The notes beneath the pieces are model-generated. The model had not been told where the DNA came from. It saw only the letters and a list, made by a program, of their open reading frames with translations, and did not search any database. Positions 28,831 through 37,845 of a stretch of DNA of 64,000 bases are shown here, piece after piece. This DNA comes from Pseudorhodobacter aquimaris (GTDB taxonomy: Bacteria; Pseudomonadota; Alphaproteobacteria; Rhodobacterales; Rhodobacteraceae): NCBI RefSeq assembly GCF_001202025.1, contig NZ_LGHS01000076.1, forward strand, positions 309,798 through 373,797, in the 5' to 3' direction. How positions within the stretch are numbered: the stretch's first letter is position 1; each line of letters starts with the position of its first letter. The position numbers and the translations under genes are program-made.

Positions 28831-29994
28831 ATGCCCGTCAAGAACCGTTTTGCTGAAATGCTGCCTGAACTGACAGCGATCCGCCGTGATTTCCATGAAA
28901 ACCCGGAGCTGCTCTATGAGGTGCATCGAACGGCTGGTAAAATTGCCCAGATGCTTCGGCTTTGGGGCTGTGACGAGGTGGTGGAGGGCGTGGGCCGTAC
29001 CGGCGTGGTCGGTGTGATCCACGGCAAAACCGACAGCGCGGGCAGGGTTATCGGTCTGCGGGCGGATATGGATGCGCTGCCGATCATGGAGGCGACGGGG
29101 CTTGACTATGCCTCCAAGGTGCCGGGCAAGATGCATGCCTGCGGCCATGACGGGCACAGTACCATGTTGCTTGGTGCGGCAAGATATCTGTGCGAAACGC
29201 GGAACTTTGACGGCAAGGCCGTGATGATCTTTCAGCCCGCCGAAGAGGGCGGCGCGGGCGCCGATGCGATGTGCAAAGACGGGCTGATGGACCGCTGGAA
29301 CATCCAGGAGGTCTACGGGCTGCACAATATGCCCGGCTATCCGGTCGGTGATTTTGAGATCCGTCCGGGCCCGATCATGGCCGCTGCTGACCATTTTGAG
29401 ATCACCGTGACCGGCAAGGGGGGCCATGCCGCCAAACCTGATGACTGCGTGGATGCGCTGCTGGTTGCCAGCCATATCATTGTCGGGCTGCAATCCATCG
29501 TGGCGCGCAATCTCGACCCGCTCAAACAGGCGGTGGTTTCTACTTGCACCCTTTCCACCGATAGCAACGCCCATAACGTCATCCCGCAAACCGTTGTTAT
29601 GAAGGGCACAGTGCGCACATTTGATGCCGAGGTTCAGGATATGGTCGAGGCGCGGGTCAGGGATCTGCCGGTGCAAATGGCCCTTGCTTACGGCGCGCGT
29701 GCCGAGGTGGCCTATCAGCGCGGCTATCCCGCCACGGTCAATGCGGCTGATAACACCGGATATGCGGCCGAGGTGGCGCATTCGGTTTCGGGCAGGATAA
29801 ATACGGCCACCCCGCCGATGATGGGGGCCGAGGATTTCAGCTTCATGCTGAATGAACGCCCCGGCGCCTATATCTTTCTTGGCAACGGGGATTCCGCGAT
29901 GATCCACCACCCCGCCTATGACTTTGATGACGGCGCGATCCCCTTTGGCGCCAGCTGGTATGTCGGCATGGTTGAGGCGCGTCTGCCGCTCTGA
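28831..29994 (+). CDS. M20 family amidohydrolase (hippurate hydrolase-like)
   Basis: The 387-residue cytoplasmic metallohydrolase has the di-metal motif HACGHDGH (102-109), the catalytic Glu pair in PAEEGGAGA (138-139), and GLHNMPGYPVG and MGAEDFSFML, all typical of the M20D/AmaA-HipO group. These enzymes cut N-acyl amino acids such as hippurate; exact substrate is not visible. Although the frame is open to 28567, GAGG precedes the ATG at 28831 and family similarity begins there. Confidence 0.9.
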   Translation: MPVKNRFAEMLPELTAIRRDFHENPELLYEVHRTAGKIAQMLRLWGCDEVVEGVGRTGVVGVIHGKTDSAGRVIGLRADMDALPIMEATGLDYASKVPGKMHACGHDGHSTMLLGAARYLCETRNFDGKAVMIFQPAEEGGAGADAMCKDGLMDRWNIQEVYGLHNMPGYPVGDFEIRPGPIMAAADHFEITVTGKGGHAAKPDDCVDALLVASHIIVGLQSIVARNLDPLKQAVVSTCTLSTDSNAHNVIPQTVVMKGTVRTFDAEVQDMVEARVRDLPVQMALAYGARAEVAYQRGYPATVNAADNTGYAAEVAHSVSGRINTATPPMMGAEDFSFMLNERPGAYIFLGNGDSAMIHHPAYDFDDGAIPFGASWYVGMVEARLPL

Positions 29995-30004
29995 AAAGGC
30001 ACGG

Positions 30005-31612
30005 CTACAGGCTGCGCAATTCCCGTCGCATCACCTTGCCGGTTGCGGTCATCGGCAGGCTGTCGACAAAGATCACATCGCGCGGGGCGACATGGGGGCT
30101 GATGCGGGCGCGGACACGGGCGATCAGCCGCGCCTCGACGCCCTCTTGGGCAGCCCCCTCGCGCAGCACGACATAGGCGCGCACGGCCTCGGTGCGGATC
30201 GGGTCGGGGATGCCAACGGCGGCGGCCATGACCACATCATGGTCCCCCATCAGGCAGTTTTCAATCTCGCCCGGCCCGATGCGGTATCCGGCCGAGGTGA
30301 TCACGTCATCATCGCGCGCGGCAAAGGTCAGATAGCCATCTGCATCGACGCTGGCCAGATCGCCGGTGCGCAGCCAGTCACCGCGAAACTTCTGGGCGGT
30401 CTGCTCGGGCTGGTTCCAATAGCGCAGGAACATGCTGGCCGCCCCCTTGCGCACGCAAATCTCGCCCATCACGCCGGGCGGGCATGGGGTGCCATCCTCA
30501 TCCATCACCACCACATCGAAACCGGGCAGGGGTTGTCCCATGCTGCCGGTCTTGACCGCCATCATCCCTGCCACCTGCGTGACGCAAAGGTTGCATTCGG
30601 TCTGGCCATAAAGCTCGTTGATCGGCGCGCCCAGTGTCTCCTTGCCCCAGGTCAGCATCTCTGCCCCAAGGCTTTCGCCGCCCGACGAGATGGAACGGAT
30701 ATTCACCCCCGCAGGCACATCGACCCCGCGCATCAGTTTCAACGCTGTGGGCGGCATAAACAGGTTGCGGATGTTGTGTTCGGCAATCATCGCATAGGCC
30801 GCGGCCGCATCGAATTTGCGCATCCGGTGGGCGACCAGCGGCACGCCGTAATAAAGGCAAGGCATTGCCATATCCATCAGCCCGCCGATCCAGGCCCAAT
30901 CCGCAGGGGTCCAGCCCTTGTCACCAGCTTGGGGAAAGCCCTCATGCGTCAGCTCCATACAGGGCAAATGGCCAAAGAGAACGCGGTGCGCATGCAGAAC
31001 GCCCTTTGGTGATCCCGTGGTGCCCGAGGTATAGATCATCAGGGCCGGGTCCTCGGCCAATGTGGTCACAGGATTGGCCAAGGGCGGATGTGCTGCGATC
31101 TCATCCCATAGGGTGGGCGTGTGCTGATTGGTGTCAGTGCATAGAACAAGTTTCAGATCAGGCAGTTGGTCGGAAATATTCAGAACCTTTGGCAGGCTTT
31201 CGCCATCCGTCACCACGACCGCAGCCCCTGAATCGGACAAGCGGAACAAGAGCGCATCCTCTCCAAACAGGGTGAACAGCGGTAGGGCGACTGCGCCCAG
31301 CTTCATCGCGGCGAAATGCACGACGGGAACGGCGGCCGATTGCGCCAGCAGCACGGCCACCCGATCGCCGCGCTGCACACCTGCCTCGGCAAAGGCGCTT
31401 GCCAGCCGGTCAGATGCCTCTTTCAGCGCGCCATAGGTCCAATCGGTATTGCTATGGTCGGAAACCTCGGTCAGGGCGATGCGGTCGGGATCGGCTGCGG
31501 CCCAATCATCACAACATGCATTGGCGATATTGAACGCCTCGGGCCACTGCCATTTAAAAGCGGCTCGTTTTGCGGCCCAATCGCCGGTCAGCGGGATCAA
31601 CCTATTGCGCAT
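30005..31612 (-). CDS. AMP-dependent acyl-CoA synthetase
   Basis: The 535-residue ligase activates a carboxylic acid to its CoA thioester via an acyl-adenylate. The P-loop YTSGTTGSPKG is at about 194-204, the adenylate-binding NELYGQTE is central, WLRTGDLASVD follows, and the catalytic lysine motif is MTATGKVMRREL at the C-terminus. The A5 motif and YRIGPGEIE fit acetyl/medium-chain synthetases. The acid substrate is uncertain. It overlaps the upstream lipoprotein gene by 11 bases. Confidence 0.88.
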   Translation of the reverse strand: MRNRLIPLTGDWAAKRAAFKWQWPEAFNIANACCDDWAAADPDRIALTEVSDHSNTDWTYGALKEASDRLASAFAEAGVQRGDRVAVLLAQSAAVPVVHFAAMKLGAVALPLFTLFGEDALLFRLSDSGAAVVVTDGESLPKVLNISDQLPDLKLVLCTDTNQHTPTLWDEIAAHPPLANPVTTLAEDPALMIYTSGTTGSPKGVLHAHRVLFGHLPCMELTHEGFPQAGDKGWTPADWAWIGGLMDMAMPCLYYGVPLVAHRMRKFDAAAAYAMIAEHNIRNLFMPPTALKLMRGVDVPAGVNIRSISSGGESLGAEMLTWGKETLGAPINELYGQTECNLCVTQVAGMMAVKTGSMGQPLPGFDVVVMDEDGTPCPPGVMGEICVRKGAASMFLRYWNQPEQTAQKFRGDWLRTGDLASVDADGYLTFAARDDDVITSAGYRIGPGEIENCLMGDHDVVMAAAVGIPDPIRTEAVRAYVVLREGAAQEGVEARLIARVRARISPHVAPRDVIFVDSLPMTATGKVMRRELRSL

Positions 31613-32069
31613 AAATCGTAACCTCGGGTAAATCGGTCAGGGAAAGGTTGAGGGCACGAAAGGCCGCCAATGACAGTTGGGCCGCACCTTCGCCGGGGAT
31701 CAGGTCCACCGCGATTTCTGCGCCTTTTGCTGTGACGACGCGCCCCGCGCCGGGCGATTTCACCAGCGCCGAGCGCAGCCAAAACCCCGGCTCTGTGACA
31801 TTGCCCAAGGCAACGGCGGTCTTGCCCAAGGCCTGCTCGCTGCCGGCTTTTACGGGGCCAAGCGCCGCGGCTTTTTGTGCGGCGGTTGTGGTGTCAAATG
31901 CAGCTGCCGTGCGCGCGCCTTGTGGCGGGGCGATAACCCCGTCTGACATGGGGCGGGTTTGTATTGTGCTGATGGATTGCATGCCGCGATCTGTCTTGCT
32001 AAAGGGCAGATCGGCGCAGGCGGACAGCAAAAGAACGGCGGGGATCAACCCGATGGATATATGTTTCAT
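31602..32069 (-). CDS. Small lipoprotein of unknown function
   Basis: The 155-residue product has a lipoprotein signal with lipobox LSAC (Cys18). An Ala/Pro-rich, low-complexity middle and a conserved-looking C-terminal half (PGFWLRSALV, AVDLIPGEGA, LTDLPEVTIYAQ) follow. Related proteins in this order are sometimes labelled D-galactarate dehydratase, which nothing in the sequence supports. It precedes and overlaps the acyl-CoA synthetase gene. Function unknown. Confidence 0.75.
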   Translation of the reverse strand: MKHISIGLIPAVLLLSACADLPFSKTDRGMQSISTIQTRPMSDGVIAPPQGARTAAAFDTTTAAQKAAALGPVKAGSEQALGKTAVALGNVTEPGFWLRSALVKSPGAGRVVTAKGAEIAVDLIPGEGAAQLSLAAFRALNLSLTDLPEVTIYAQ

Positions 32070-32145
32070 GACGCAAAGGATAGCTTCTGGCGCTGCGGCA
32101 TTCAATGCTCTTGCGCAGGGGCAAATGGGCCCATAGAATGCATGT

Positions 32146-33150
32146 ATGAATATGCCCCTGATCGACCCATTTGCCCGTCCCATCGACTATCTGCGCGTCT
32201 CGGTTACGGACCGTTGCGATTTTCGCTGCGTATATTGCATGGCCGAAAACATGAGTTTTCTGCCAAAAGCAGAGCTTTTGACACTCGAAGAACTGGACCG
32301 CATGTGCAGCACCTTCATCGGCATGGGCGTTAAAAAATTGCGCATCACCGGGGGCGAACCTTTGGTGCGCAAAGGGATCATGACGTTTTTTGAAGGCATG
32401 ACAAGGCACCTGCACAGCGGTGCGCTGAACGAATTGACGCTGACAACCAACGGCAGCCAGCTGCGCAAATTCGCAGAGGATCTGGTGGCTTGCGGGGTCA
32501 AGCGGGTCAACGTCTCGCTTGATACATTGGACGCCGATAAATTTGCGCAGATCACACGCTGGGGGCGTCTAGCGCAGGTGCTCGACGGGATAGAGGCGGC
32601 CAAGCAAGCGGGTTTGCACATAAAAATCAACGTCGTCGCCCTCAAAGGTTTCAATGAGGATGAACTCTTTAGCATAACGGATTGGTGTGCCGCCCAAGGC
32701 CATGACCTGACCTTTATCGAGGTAATGCCGATGGGGGATCTGGGGAATGAGGACCGGATCGATCAATATTGGCCGCTTAGCGACCTTCGGGCACGTCTGC
32801 GGGAACGTTTTACCGTCACCGAACTGGATGAGCGGAGCGGGGGGCCCGCGCGTTATGTCAGGCTTGAGGAAACCGGCCAGAAACTGGGCTTCATTACGCC
32901 GCTTACACATAACTTCTGTGAAAGCTGTAATCGCGTGCGCCTGACCTGTACAGGTGAGCTTTATATGTGCCTCGGCCAAGAGGATATGGCCGATCTACGT
33001 GCCCCCCTGCGGGCAAGCCCGGATAACACCGCGCTGGAAACGGCCATTCGTGCTGCGATTGCCCGCAAGCCCAAGGGCCATGATTTCGACTATTCGCGTC
33101 AAAAGGTAGACGGGCAAATGACCCGCCATATGAGCCACACCGGGGGATAA
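32146..33150 (+). CDS. moaA: GTP 3',8-cyclase MoaA, molybdenum cofactor synthesis
   Basis: MoaA is a radical-SAM enzyme that rearranges GTP in the first step of molybdopterin synthesis. The 334-residue product has the N-terminal cluster motif CDFRCVYC (Cys24, 28, 31), the GGEPL SAM contact (69-73) and the second Fe-S site at Cys258, Cys261 and Cys275. It ends in the essential Gly-Gly pair (residues 333-334). All catalytic features are intact. It is a single gene here; MoaC is not adjacent. Confidence 0.95.
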   Translation: MNMPLIDPFARPIDYLRVSVTDRCDFRCVYCMAENMSFLPKAELLTLEELDRMCSTFIGMGVKKLRITGGEPLVRKGIMTFFEGMTRHLHSGALNELTLTTNGSQLRKFAEDLVACGVKRVNVSLDTLDADKFAQITRWGRLAQVLDGIEAAKQAGLHIKINVVALKGFNEDELFSITDWCAAQGHDLTFIEVMPMGDLGNEDRIDQYWPLSDLRARLRERFTVTELDERSGGPARYVRLEETGQKLGFITPLTHNFCESCNRVRLTCTGELYMCLGQEDMADLRAPLRASPDNTALETAIRAAIARKPKGHDFDYSRQKVDGQMTRHMSHTGG

Positions 33151-33223
33151 GCAACGCCCGTAGCCTCGCGCCATGGCAATGCGTTTCGCAGGCGGCTCAA
33201 TGCCGCCAAGAAACGCGGCCCCT

Positions 33224-33904
33224 TCAGCCGAGGTACTGACCCGCCTCCTTGCGCGTCCATGATTTCATCAAATCCCCGAATTCGGCCAGAAATGCCTCGG
33301 TCCGGGCCGGATCATGTTTGGACAGGTCACGCAGCCAGCCTGCAACGGCTTTGCGGATAAACCAATCCTTGTCCCCCAAATAGGAGGCCGCCCAAGACAA
33401 AACCCGCTCACGCGCCTGCTCCTCTACGGGTTTGAGGTTGTTGAGCCGGGCAAAGGGCAGCGTGGCCACAAGGGCCGCACGGCGTTGCCACATCAGCGGG
33501 CTTTGCGTCCATGCCTCGACCTCATCCAGCCGTGCGGGATCGGCGGTAATGCGCTTGGCGGCCGCAGTGCTGACCGCATCGGCAATCGCCCAGGCATCCA
33601 GTTGCGGCATCCAGGAACACAGCAGCGCCCAGGCCGCGGAATCATCCGGCCGGATCCGCGCTTGGGTCAAGAGCTTGGCCGCGGCGATGCGCGCCTCATG
33701 GATATTGCTGTCCCACAGACCCGCGCAAAGCGTCAGCCGATCCTCCAACGTCAGCTCGGCGCGCCAAGCTTTGCACAGCGCGTCGATTTCCGGCGTGGCG
33801 GTGCCCAGATAGGGGCGCTCGACCTTGTGATAAGCAGCCATTTCAGCGGCTTTTTCAGGAATGGCACAGGCGGTTATCTGTTCAATCGCGGTTTCGGGGG
33901 TCAT
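33224..33904 (-). CDS. AlkD-like DNA alkylation repair protein
   Basis: The 226-residue all-helical protein has HEAT-like repeats (WRAELTLEDRLTLCAGLWDSN; WAASYLGDKDWFIRKAVAGWLRDLSKHDP) typical of the DNA alkylation repair superfamily, whose AlkD members remove N3/N7-alkyl purines without base flipping. Its ATG overlaps the glmS stop by four bases. Glycosylase activity is inferred from the fold alone. Confidence 0.85.
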   Translation of the reverse strand: MTPETAIEQITACAIPEKAAEMAAYHKVERPYLGTATPEIDALCKAWRAELTLEDRLTLCAGLWDSNIHEARIAAAKLLTQARIRPDDSAAWALLCSWMPQLDAWAIADAVSTAAAKRITADPARLDEVEAWTQSPLMWQRRAALVATLPFARLNNLKPVEEQARERVLSWAASYLGDKDWFIRKAVAGWLRDLSKHDPARTEAFLAEFGDLMKSWTRKEAGQYLG

Positions 33905-35715
33905 TCTACTGTCACCGATTTTGCGAGGTTGCGCGGCTGGTCCACATCGGTGCCTTTGGCAATCGCGGTGTGATAGGCCAATAGCTGCGCGGGCAGCGCA
34001 TAAAGGATCGGCGCCAGAAAATCAGGCACTGAAGGCATGGTGATCGTGCGCCAGCAGCCCACGCCAGCCTCTTCCAGCCCCGCCGCATCCGAGATCAGCA
34101 GTACCTTGCCATGGCGGGCCATCACCTCTTGCATGTTTGAGACGGTCTTTTCAAATAGCGCATCACGCGGGGCCAGAACGACCACAGGCACATGCGCATC
34201 GATCAAGGCAATCGGCCCGTGTTTCAACTCACCGCTGGCATAACCTTCGGCGTGTATGTAGCTGATTTCCTTGAGTTTCAGCGCGCCCTCCATCGCTAGC
34301 GGAAACAAGGGTCCGCGTCCGAGGAACAAGATATCCTGCGCCTCGGCCAGCTCTTTGGCGATCCGCGACACGTCGGGCGCGATCAGCAAGGCTTGGTTCA
34401 CCAACCCCGGCAGTGCCGAGAGATCGGCGATATGCTGTGCCAGTTCGTCAGGCGTCAGCCGCCCCCGATCCTGCGCCGCCTTCAGCGCCATCAGCGCAAG
34501 CGCCGTCAACTGACAGGTAAAGGCCTTGGTCGATGCCACGCCCACCTCAACCCCCGCGCGGATCGGTAGGGCAATATCGGATTCCCGCGCAATAGAGGAG
34601 GTCGGCACATTGACCACGCCCACGACCTTGGCGGCCTTGCCCTGGCAAAAGCGCAGCGCGGCCAGCGTGTCGGCGGTCTCACCCGACTGGCTGACGAAAA
34701 CCGCCCAAGTGTTGGGGGTGATCGGCGGCTCGCGGTAGCGGAATTCAGAGGCGACATCGACCTCGACCGGCAGGCCCGCAACTTTTTCGAACCAGTATTT
34801 GGCCACGACACAGGCGTAATAGGCGGTGCCACAAGCCACCATCGTCAAACGCTCAACCCCTGAGAAATCCATATCTTCGGGCAGGTTCAGCTTGCCATCC
34901 GCAACACCGCGCTGGATCGCTTCGGCCAGCACGACGGGCTGTTCGGCGATCTCCTTGGCCATGAAATGCTTGAAGCCGCCCTTTTCAACACGCGCCTGTT
35001 CCAGTGCGATTTGTGTGGGTTTGCGGGGGGCGGGCTGGTTTGCCTCGTCAAAGATCTCGGCACCGGCGCGGGTAATAACCGCCCAATCGCCCTCTTCCAG
35101 ATAGGTGACACGGTCGGTCATCGGGGCCAGCGCAATCGCATCCGATCCGACGAACATTTCGCCATCGCCATGGCCGATCGCAAGGGGGGAACCTTTGCGC
35201 GCCGCGATCATCAGGTCCTCTTGGCCGTCAAACAAGAAGCAGAGCGCAAACGCCCCGCGCAGACGGGCCAGCGTTTCGCGCGCCGCCACCCGTGGCTCCA
35301 TCCCAGCATCAAGATGCGATTGCGTCAGAATGGCGACGGTTTCGGTGTCGGTCTCGGATTCAAAGGCATAGCCCTTGTCGGTCAGCTCGCTCCGCAACTC
35401 ACGAAAATTCTCGATAATGCCATTGTGGACAACGGCAACCTTGCGGGTCTGATGCGGGTGGGCATTGGCAACGGTGGCAGCACCATGGGTGGCCCAACGT
35501 GTATGACCAATACCAGCCTTGCCGGCCAGCGGCTCATGCACCAACAGATCCGACAGGTTCACCAGCTTGCCAATCGCACGGCGGCGGCCCAAAGCGCCAT
35601 TGTTGACCGTGGCGATCCCTGCACTGTCATAGCCGCGATATTCCAGCCGTTTAAGTGCCTCAACCAAGAGGGGGGCAACTTCATGCTTTCCCAAAACACC
35701 AATAATTCCACACAT
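33901..35715 (-). CDS. glmS: Glutamine-fructose-6-phosphate aminotransferase (isomerising)
   Basis: GlmS makes glucosamine-6-phosphate for peptidoglycan and LPS. The 604-residue product starts MCGIIGVLG, so Cys2 is the glutaminase nucleophile, followed by the GHTRWATHG motif. Two SIS domains follow (SQSGETADTLAAL; GRGPLFPLAMEGALKLKEISYIH), and it ends in AKSVTVE, the conserved C-terminus. Its ATG lies directly next to the glmU stop codon. No glmS ribozyme is visible, as expected for this phylum. Confidence 0.96.
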   Translation of the reverse strand: MCGIIGVLGKHEVAPLLVEALKRLEYRGYDSAGIATVNNGALGRRRAIGKLVNLSDLLVHEPLAGKAGIGHTRWATHGAATVANAHPHQTRKVAVVHNGIIENFRELRSELTDKGYAFESETDTETVAILTQSHLDAGMEPRVAARETLARLRGAFALCFLFDGQEDLMIAARKGSPLAIGHGDGEMFVGSDAIALAPMTDRVTYLEEGDWAVITRAGAEIFDEANQPAPRKPTQIALEQARVEKGGFKHFMAKEIAEQPVVLAEAIQRGVADGKLNLPEDMDFSGVERLTMVACGTAYYACVVAKYWFEKVAGLPVEVDVASEFRYREPPITPNTWAVFVSQSGETADTLAALRFCQGKAAKVVGVVNVPTSSIARESDIALPIRAGVEVGVASTKAFTCQLTALALMALKAAQDRGRLTPDELAQHIADLSALPGLVNQALLIAPDVSRIAKELAEAQDILFLGRGPLFPLAMEGALKLKEISYIHAEGYASGELKHGPIALIDAHVPVVVLAPRDALFEKTVSNMQEVMARHGKVLLISDAAGLEEAGVGCWRTITMPSVPDFLAPILYALPAQLLAYHTAIAKGTDVDQPRNLAKSVTVE

Positions 35716-37071
35716 TTACTGTTTTTCCTTTTGGCGTTCCGCTTTGATTTTCTCAAACCTGTCCATCAGCCGCGCGGCCAGTCCGGGCTTGTTTTCCTGA
35801 CGCGCACGGGCCACGGCAAGCGCCTCGGCAGGGACATTGCTGGTGATGACCGACCCCGAGGCCGTCATTGCGTCGCGCCCTACCGTCACCGGTGCCACCA
35901 ACATGGTGTTGGAGCCGATGAAGCTGCGCGGGCCGATTTCAGTGTGATGTTTATTGGCACCGTCATAATTGCAGGTGATGGTGCCCGCGCCGATATTTGT
36001 ACGCTCGCCGATATGGGCATCGCCCAGATAGGTCAGATGGCCGACCTTGACGCCTTCATCCAGCACGGCGTTCTTGATCTCGACGAAATTGCCGACATGG
36101 ACATCCTCGGCCAGCTCGGCCCCGGGACGCAGTCGGGCAAAGGGGCCGACGGTGGCGCCGCGGCTGATATGGCAGCCCTCAAGATGGCAAAAGGCAGCGA
36201 TCTCGGCACCCGATTCCACCGTGACCCGCGGGCCAAAGACCACATTCGGGCCGATAGTCGTATCGCGGCCGATGACGGTATCAAGTGCGAAATAGGTTGT
36301 TGCGGGATCATAAAGCGTGACACCGTTTTCCATCGCCTGATCGCGCATGCGGGCCTGAAAGGCGGCCTCGGCCTGTGACAGCTCGGCACGGGTATTGATG
36401 CCAAGGGTTTCGGCCTCATCACATTGCACCACACCGGCCGAAAGCCCCTTGGCGCGGGCCAGCGCCACGATGTCGGTCAGATAGTATTCCCCCGATGCAT
36501 TCTCATTGCCAACTTGGGCCACTAGGTCAAAAAGGACCGACGCCTCTGCGCAGATAACACCGGAATTGCAAAGGGTTATGGCGCGTTCTTCATCTGTTGC
36601 ATCCTTGTATTCAACGATGCGTTCAAGGTCTTCGCCCTGCGTCACGAGGCGGCCATAACGGCCCGGATCATCGGCCTCGAACCCCAATACCACAACGGCA
36701 TGGCGGGCGCGGGCATCGAGCATGGCCTGTAGGGTTTCGGCCCGCACAAAAGGTGTGTCGCCATAAAGCACAATCGCATCGCCGGCGGCATCCGCCAGCA
36801 ATGGGGCGGCCTGGGCGACGGCATGGCCTGTGCCAAGCTGTTCGGCCTGAAGCACCACCTTGACCCCGTCGTCATAGGCGCGGGCGGATTTCTCGACCTG
36901 ACTTGCGCCATGGCCGGTGACGACAACAACCTGTGCCGGATCAAGGGCAAGACCGGCCTGAAGCGCATGATGCAACAAGGGTGCGGCCCCGATACGGTGC
37001 AGCACCTTTGGCTGGTCCGAATTCATCCGCGTGCCTTTGCCTGCGGCCAGAACAATCAATGAAACCGACAT
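35716..37071 (-). CDS. glmU: Bifunctional UDP-N-acetylglucosamine pyrophosphorylase / glucosamine-1-P acetyltransferase
   Basis: GlmU acetylates glucosamine-1-phosphate and converts it to UDP-GlcNAc. The N-terminal domain has the nucleotide-transfer loop LAAGKGTRM (residues 8-16). After about 230 a left-handed beta-helix of hexapeptide repeats forms the acetyltransferase (NIGAGTITCNYDGANKHHT carries the active-site region). The 451-residue length is normal. glmU and glmS are adjacent, covering two consecutive parts of the same pathway. Confidence 0.96.
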   Translation of the reverse strand: MSVSLIVLAAGKGTRMNSDQPKVLHRIGAAPLLHHALQAGLALDPAQVVVVTGHGASQVEKSARAYDDGVKVVLQAEQLGTGHAVAQAAPLLADAAGDAIVLYGDTPFVRAETLQAMLDARARHAVVVLGFEADDPGRYGRLVTQGEDLERIVEYKDATDEERAITLCNSGVICAEASVLFDLVAQVGNENASGEYYLTDIVALARAKGLSAGVVQCDEAETLGINTRAELSQAEAAFQARMRDQAMENGVTLYDPATTYFALDTVIGRDTTIGPNVVFGPRVTVESGAEIAAFCHLEGCHISRGATVGPFARLRPGAELAEDVHVGNFVEIKNAVLDEGVKVGHLTYLGDAHIGERTNIGAGTITCNYDGANKHHTEIGPRSFIGSNTMLVAPVTVGRDAMTASGSVITSNVPAEALAVARARQENKPGLAARLMDRFEKIKAERQKEKQ

Positions 37072-37173
37072 GAAACCCTTTCCTTCAACGTGCCAACCCT
37101 TTTACACGGGGGGGCGCGAGTCGCAAGGTGGCGGGGGTAACGCGCTGTTGCAGTGCTGACATATGGGGGATTT

Positions 37174-37842
37174 ATGCGCACGGTGGTTTTTGATCTGGAT
37201 GGAACGTTGGCGGATACCAGCGCCGATTTGATCGCGGCGGCCAATGCCTGTTTTGAGGGCATCGGGCAGGGTCGGCCTTTGGGTGTGGCACAGGATGCGC
37301 TGACGGCCTTTGGCGGCGGGCGGGCGATGTTGCGGCTTGGGGCCGAACGTTTGGGGCTGGGCTGGGACGAGGTGCAGATAGATGCGCAATATCCCGTGTT
37401 GCTAGAGGCCTATGCCGGTGCGATTGCGGTTCATACCACGCTTTACCCCGGTGCGGTGCAGGCGGTGAATGCCTTGCGCGCGGCAGGGTTTGCCACCGCG
37501 ATCTGCACCAATAAGCCCGAAGGTCTTGCCGTGTCGCTTTGTGACCAGCTTGGGATCTCGGGCCTGTTCGGCGCGCTTTTGGGGGCCGATACCCTGCCCG
37601 TACGCAAGCCCGACCCGCAGCATTATTTTGAAACCGTGGCCCGTGTTGGGGGCAGCGCGGCGCGGTCCTTGCTGATTGGCGATACGATTACTGACCGCGA
37701 CACGGCGCGGGCGGCGGGCGTCCCGATTGTGCTGGTAGGCTTTGGCCCCGAAGGCGCGGGTGTTTCGCGGTTGGAACCCGATGCCCTGCTGGGCCATTAT
37801 GACGATTTGCCCGCCCTGATCGACCGGCTGTTACCGGCCTGA
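37174..37842 (+). CDS. gph: HAD family phosphatase, phosphoglycolate phosphatase-like
   Basis: The 222-residue HAD-superfamily protein has the nucleophile motif DLDGT (residues 7-11), and motif II and lysine motif III in the CTNKPEG and VRKPDP regions. The acidic motif IV is GDTITDRDTARAAG. This is the Gph layout, which clears 2-phosphoglycolate. GGGGG precedes the ATG at 37174; the frame starts seven codons earlier without support. Other small phosphate esters are possible substrates. Confidence 0.88.
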   Translation: MRTVVFDLDGTLADTSADLIAAANACFEGIGQGRPLGVAQDALTAFGGGRAMLRLGAERLGLGWDEVQIDAQYPVLLEAYAGAIAVHTTLYPGAVQAVNALRAAGFATAICTNKPEGLAVSLCDQLGISGLFGALLGADTLPVRKPDPQHYFETVARVGGSAARSLLIGDTITDRDTARAAGVPIVLVGFGPEGAGVSRLEPDALLGHYDDLPALIDRLLPA

Positions 37843-37845
37843 GGG

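Noticed and set aside
33901..35715. A glmS ribozyme or riboswitch upstream of glmS
   Set aside because: glmS starts directly at the glmU stop codon, leaving no room; these ribozymes are known mainly in Firmicutes.
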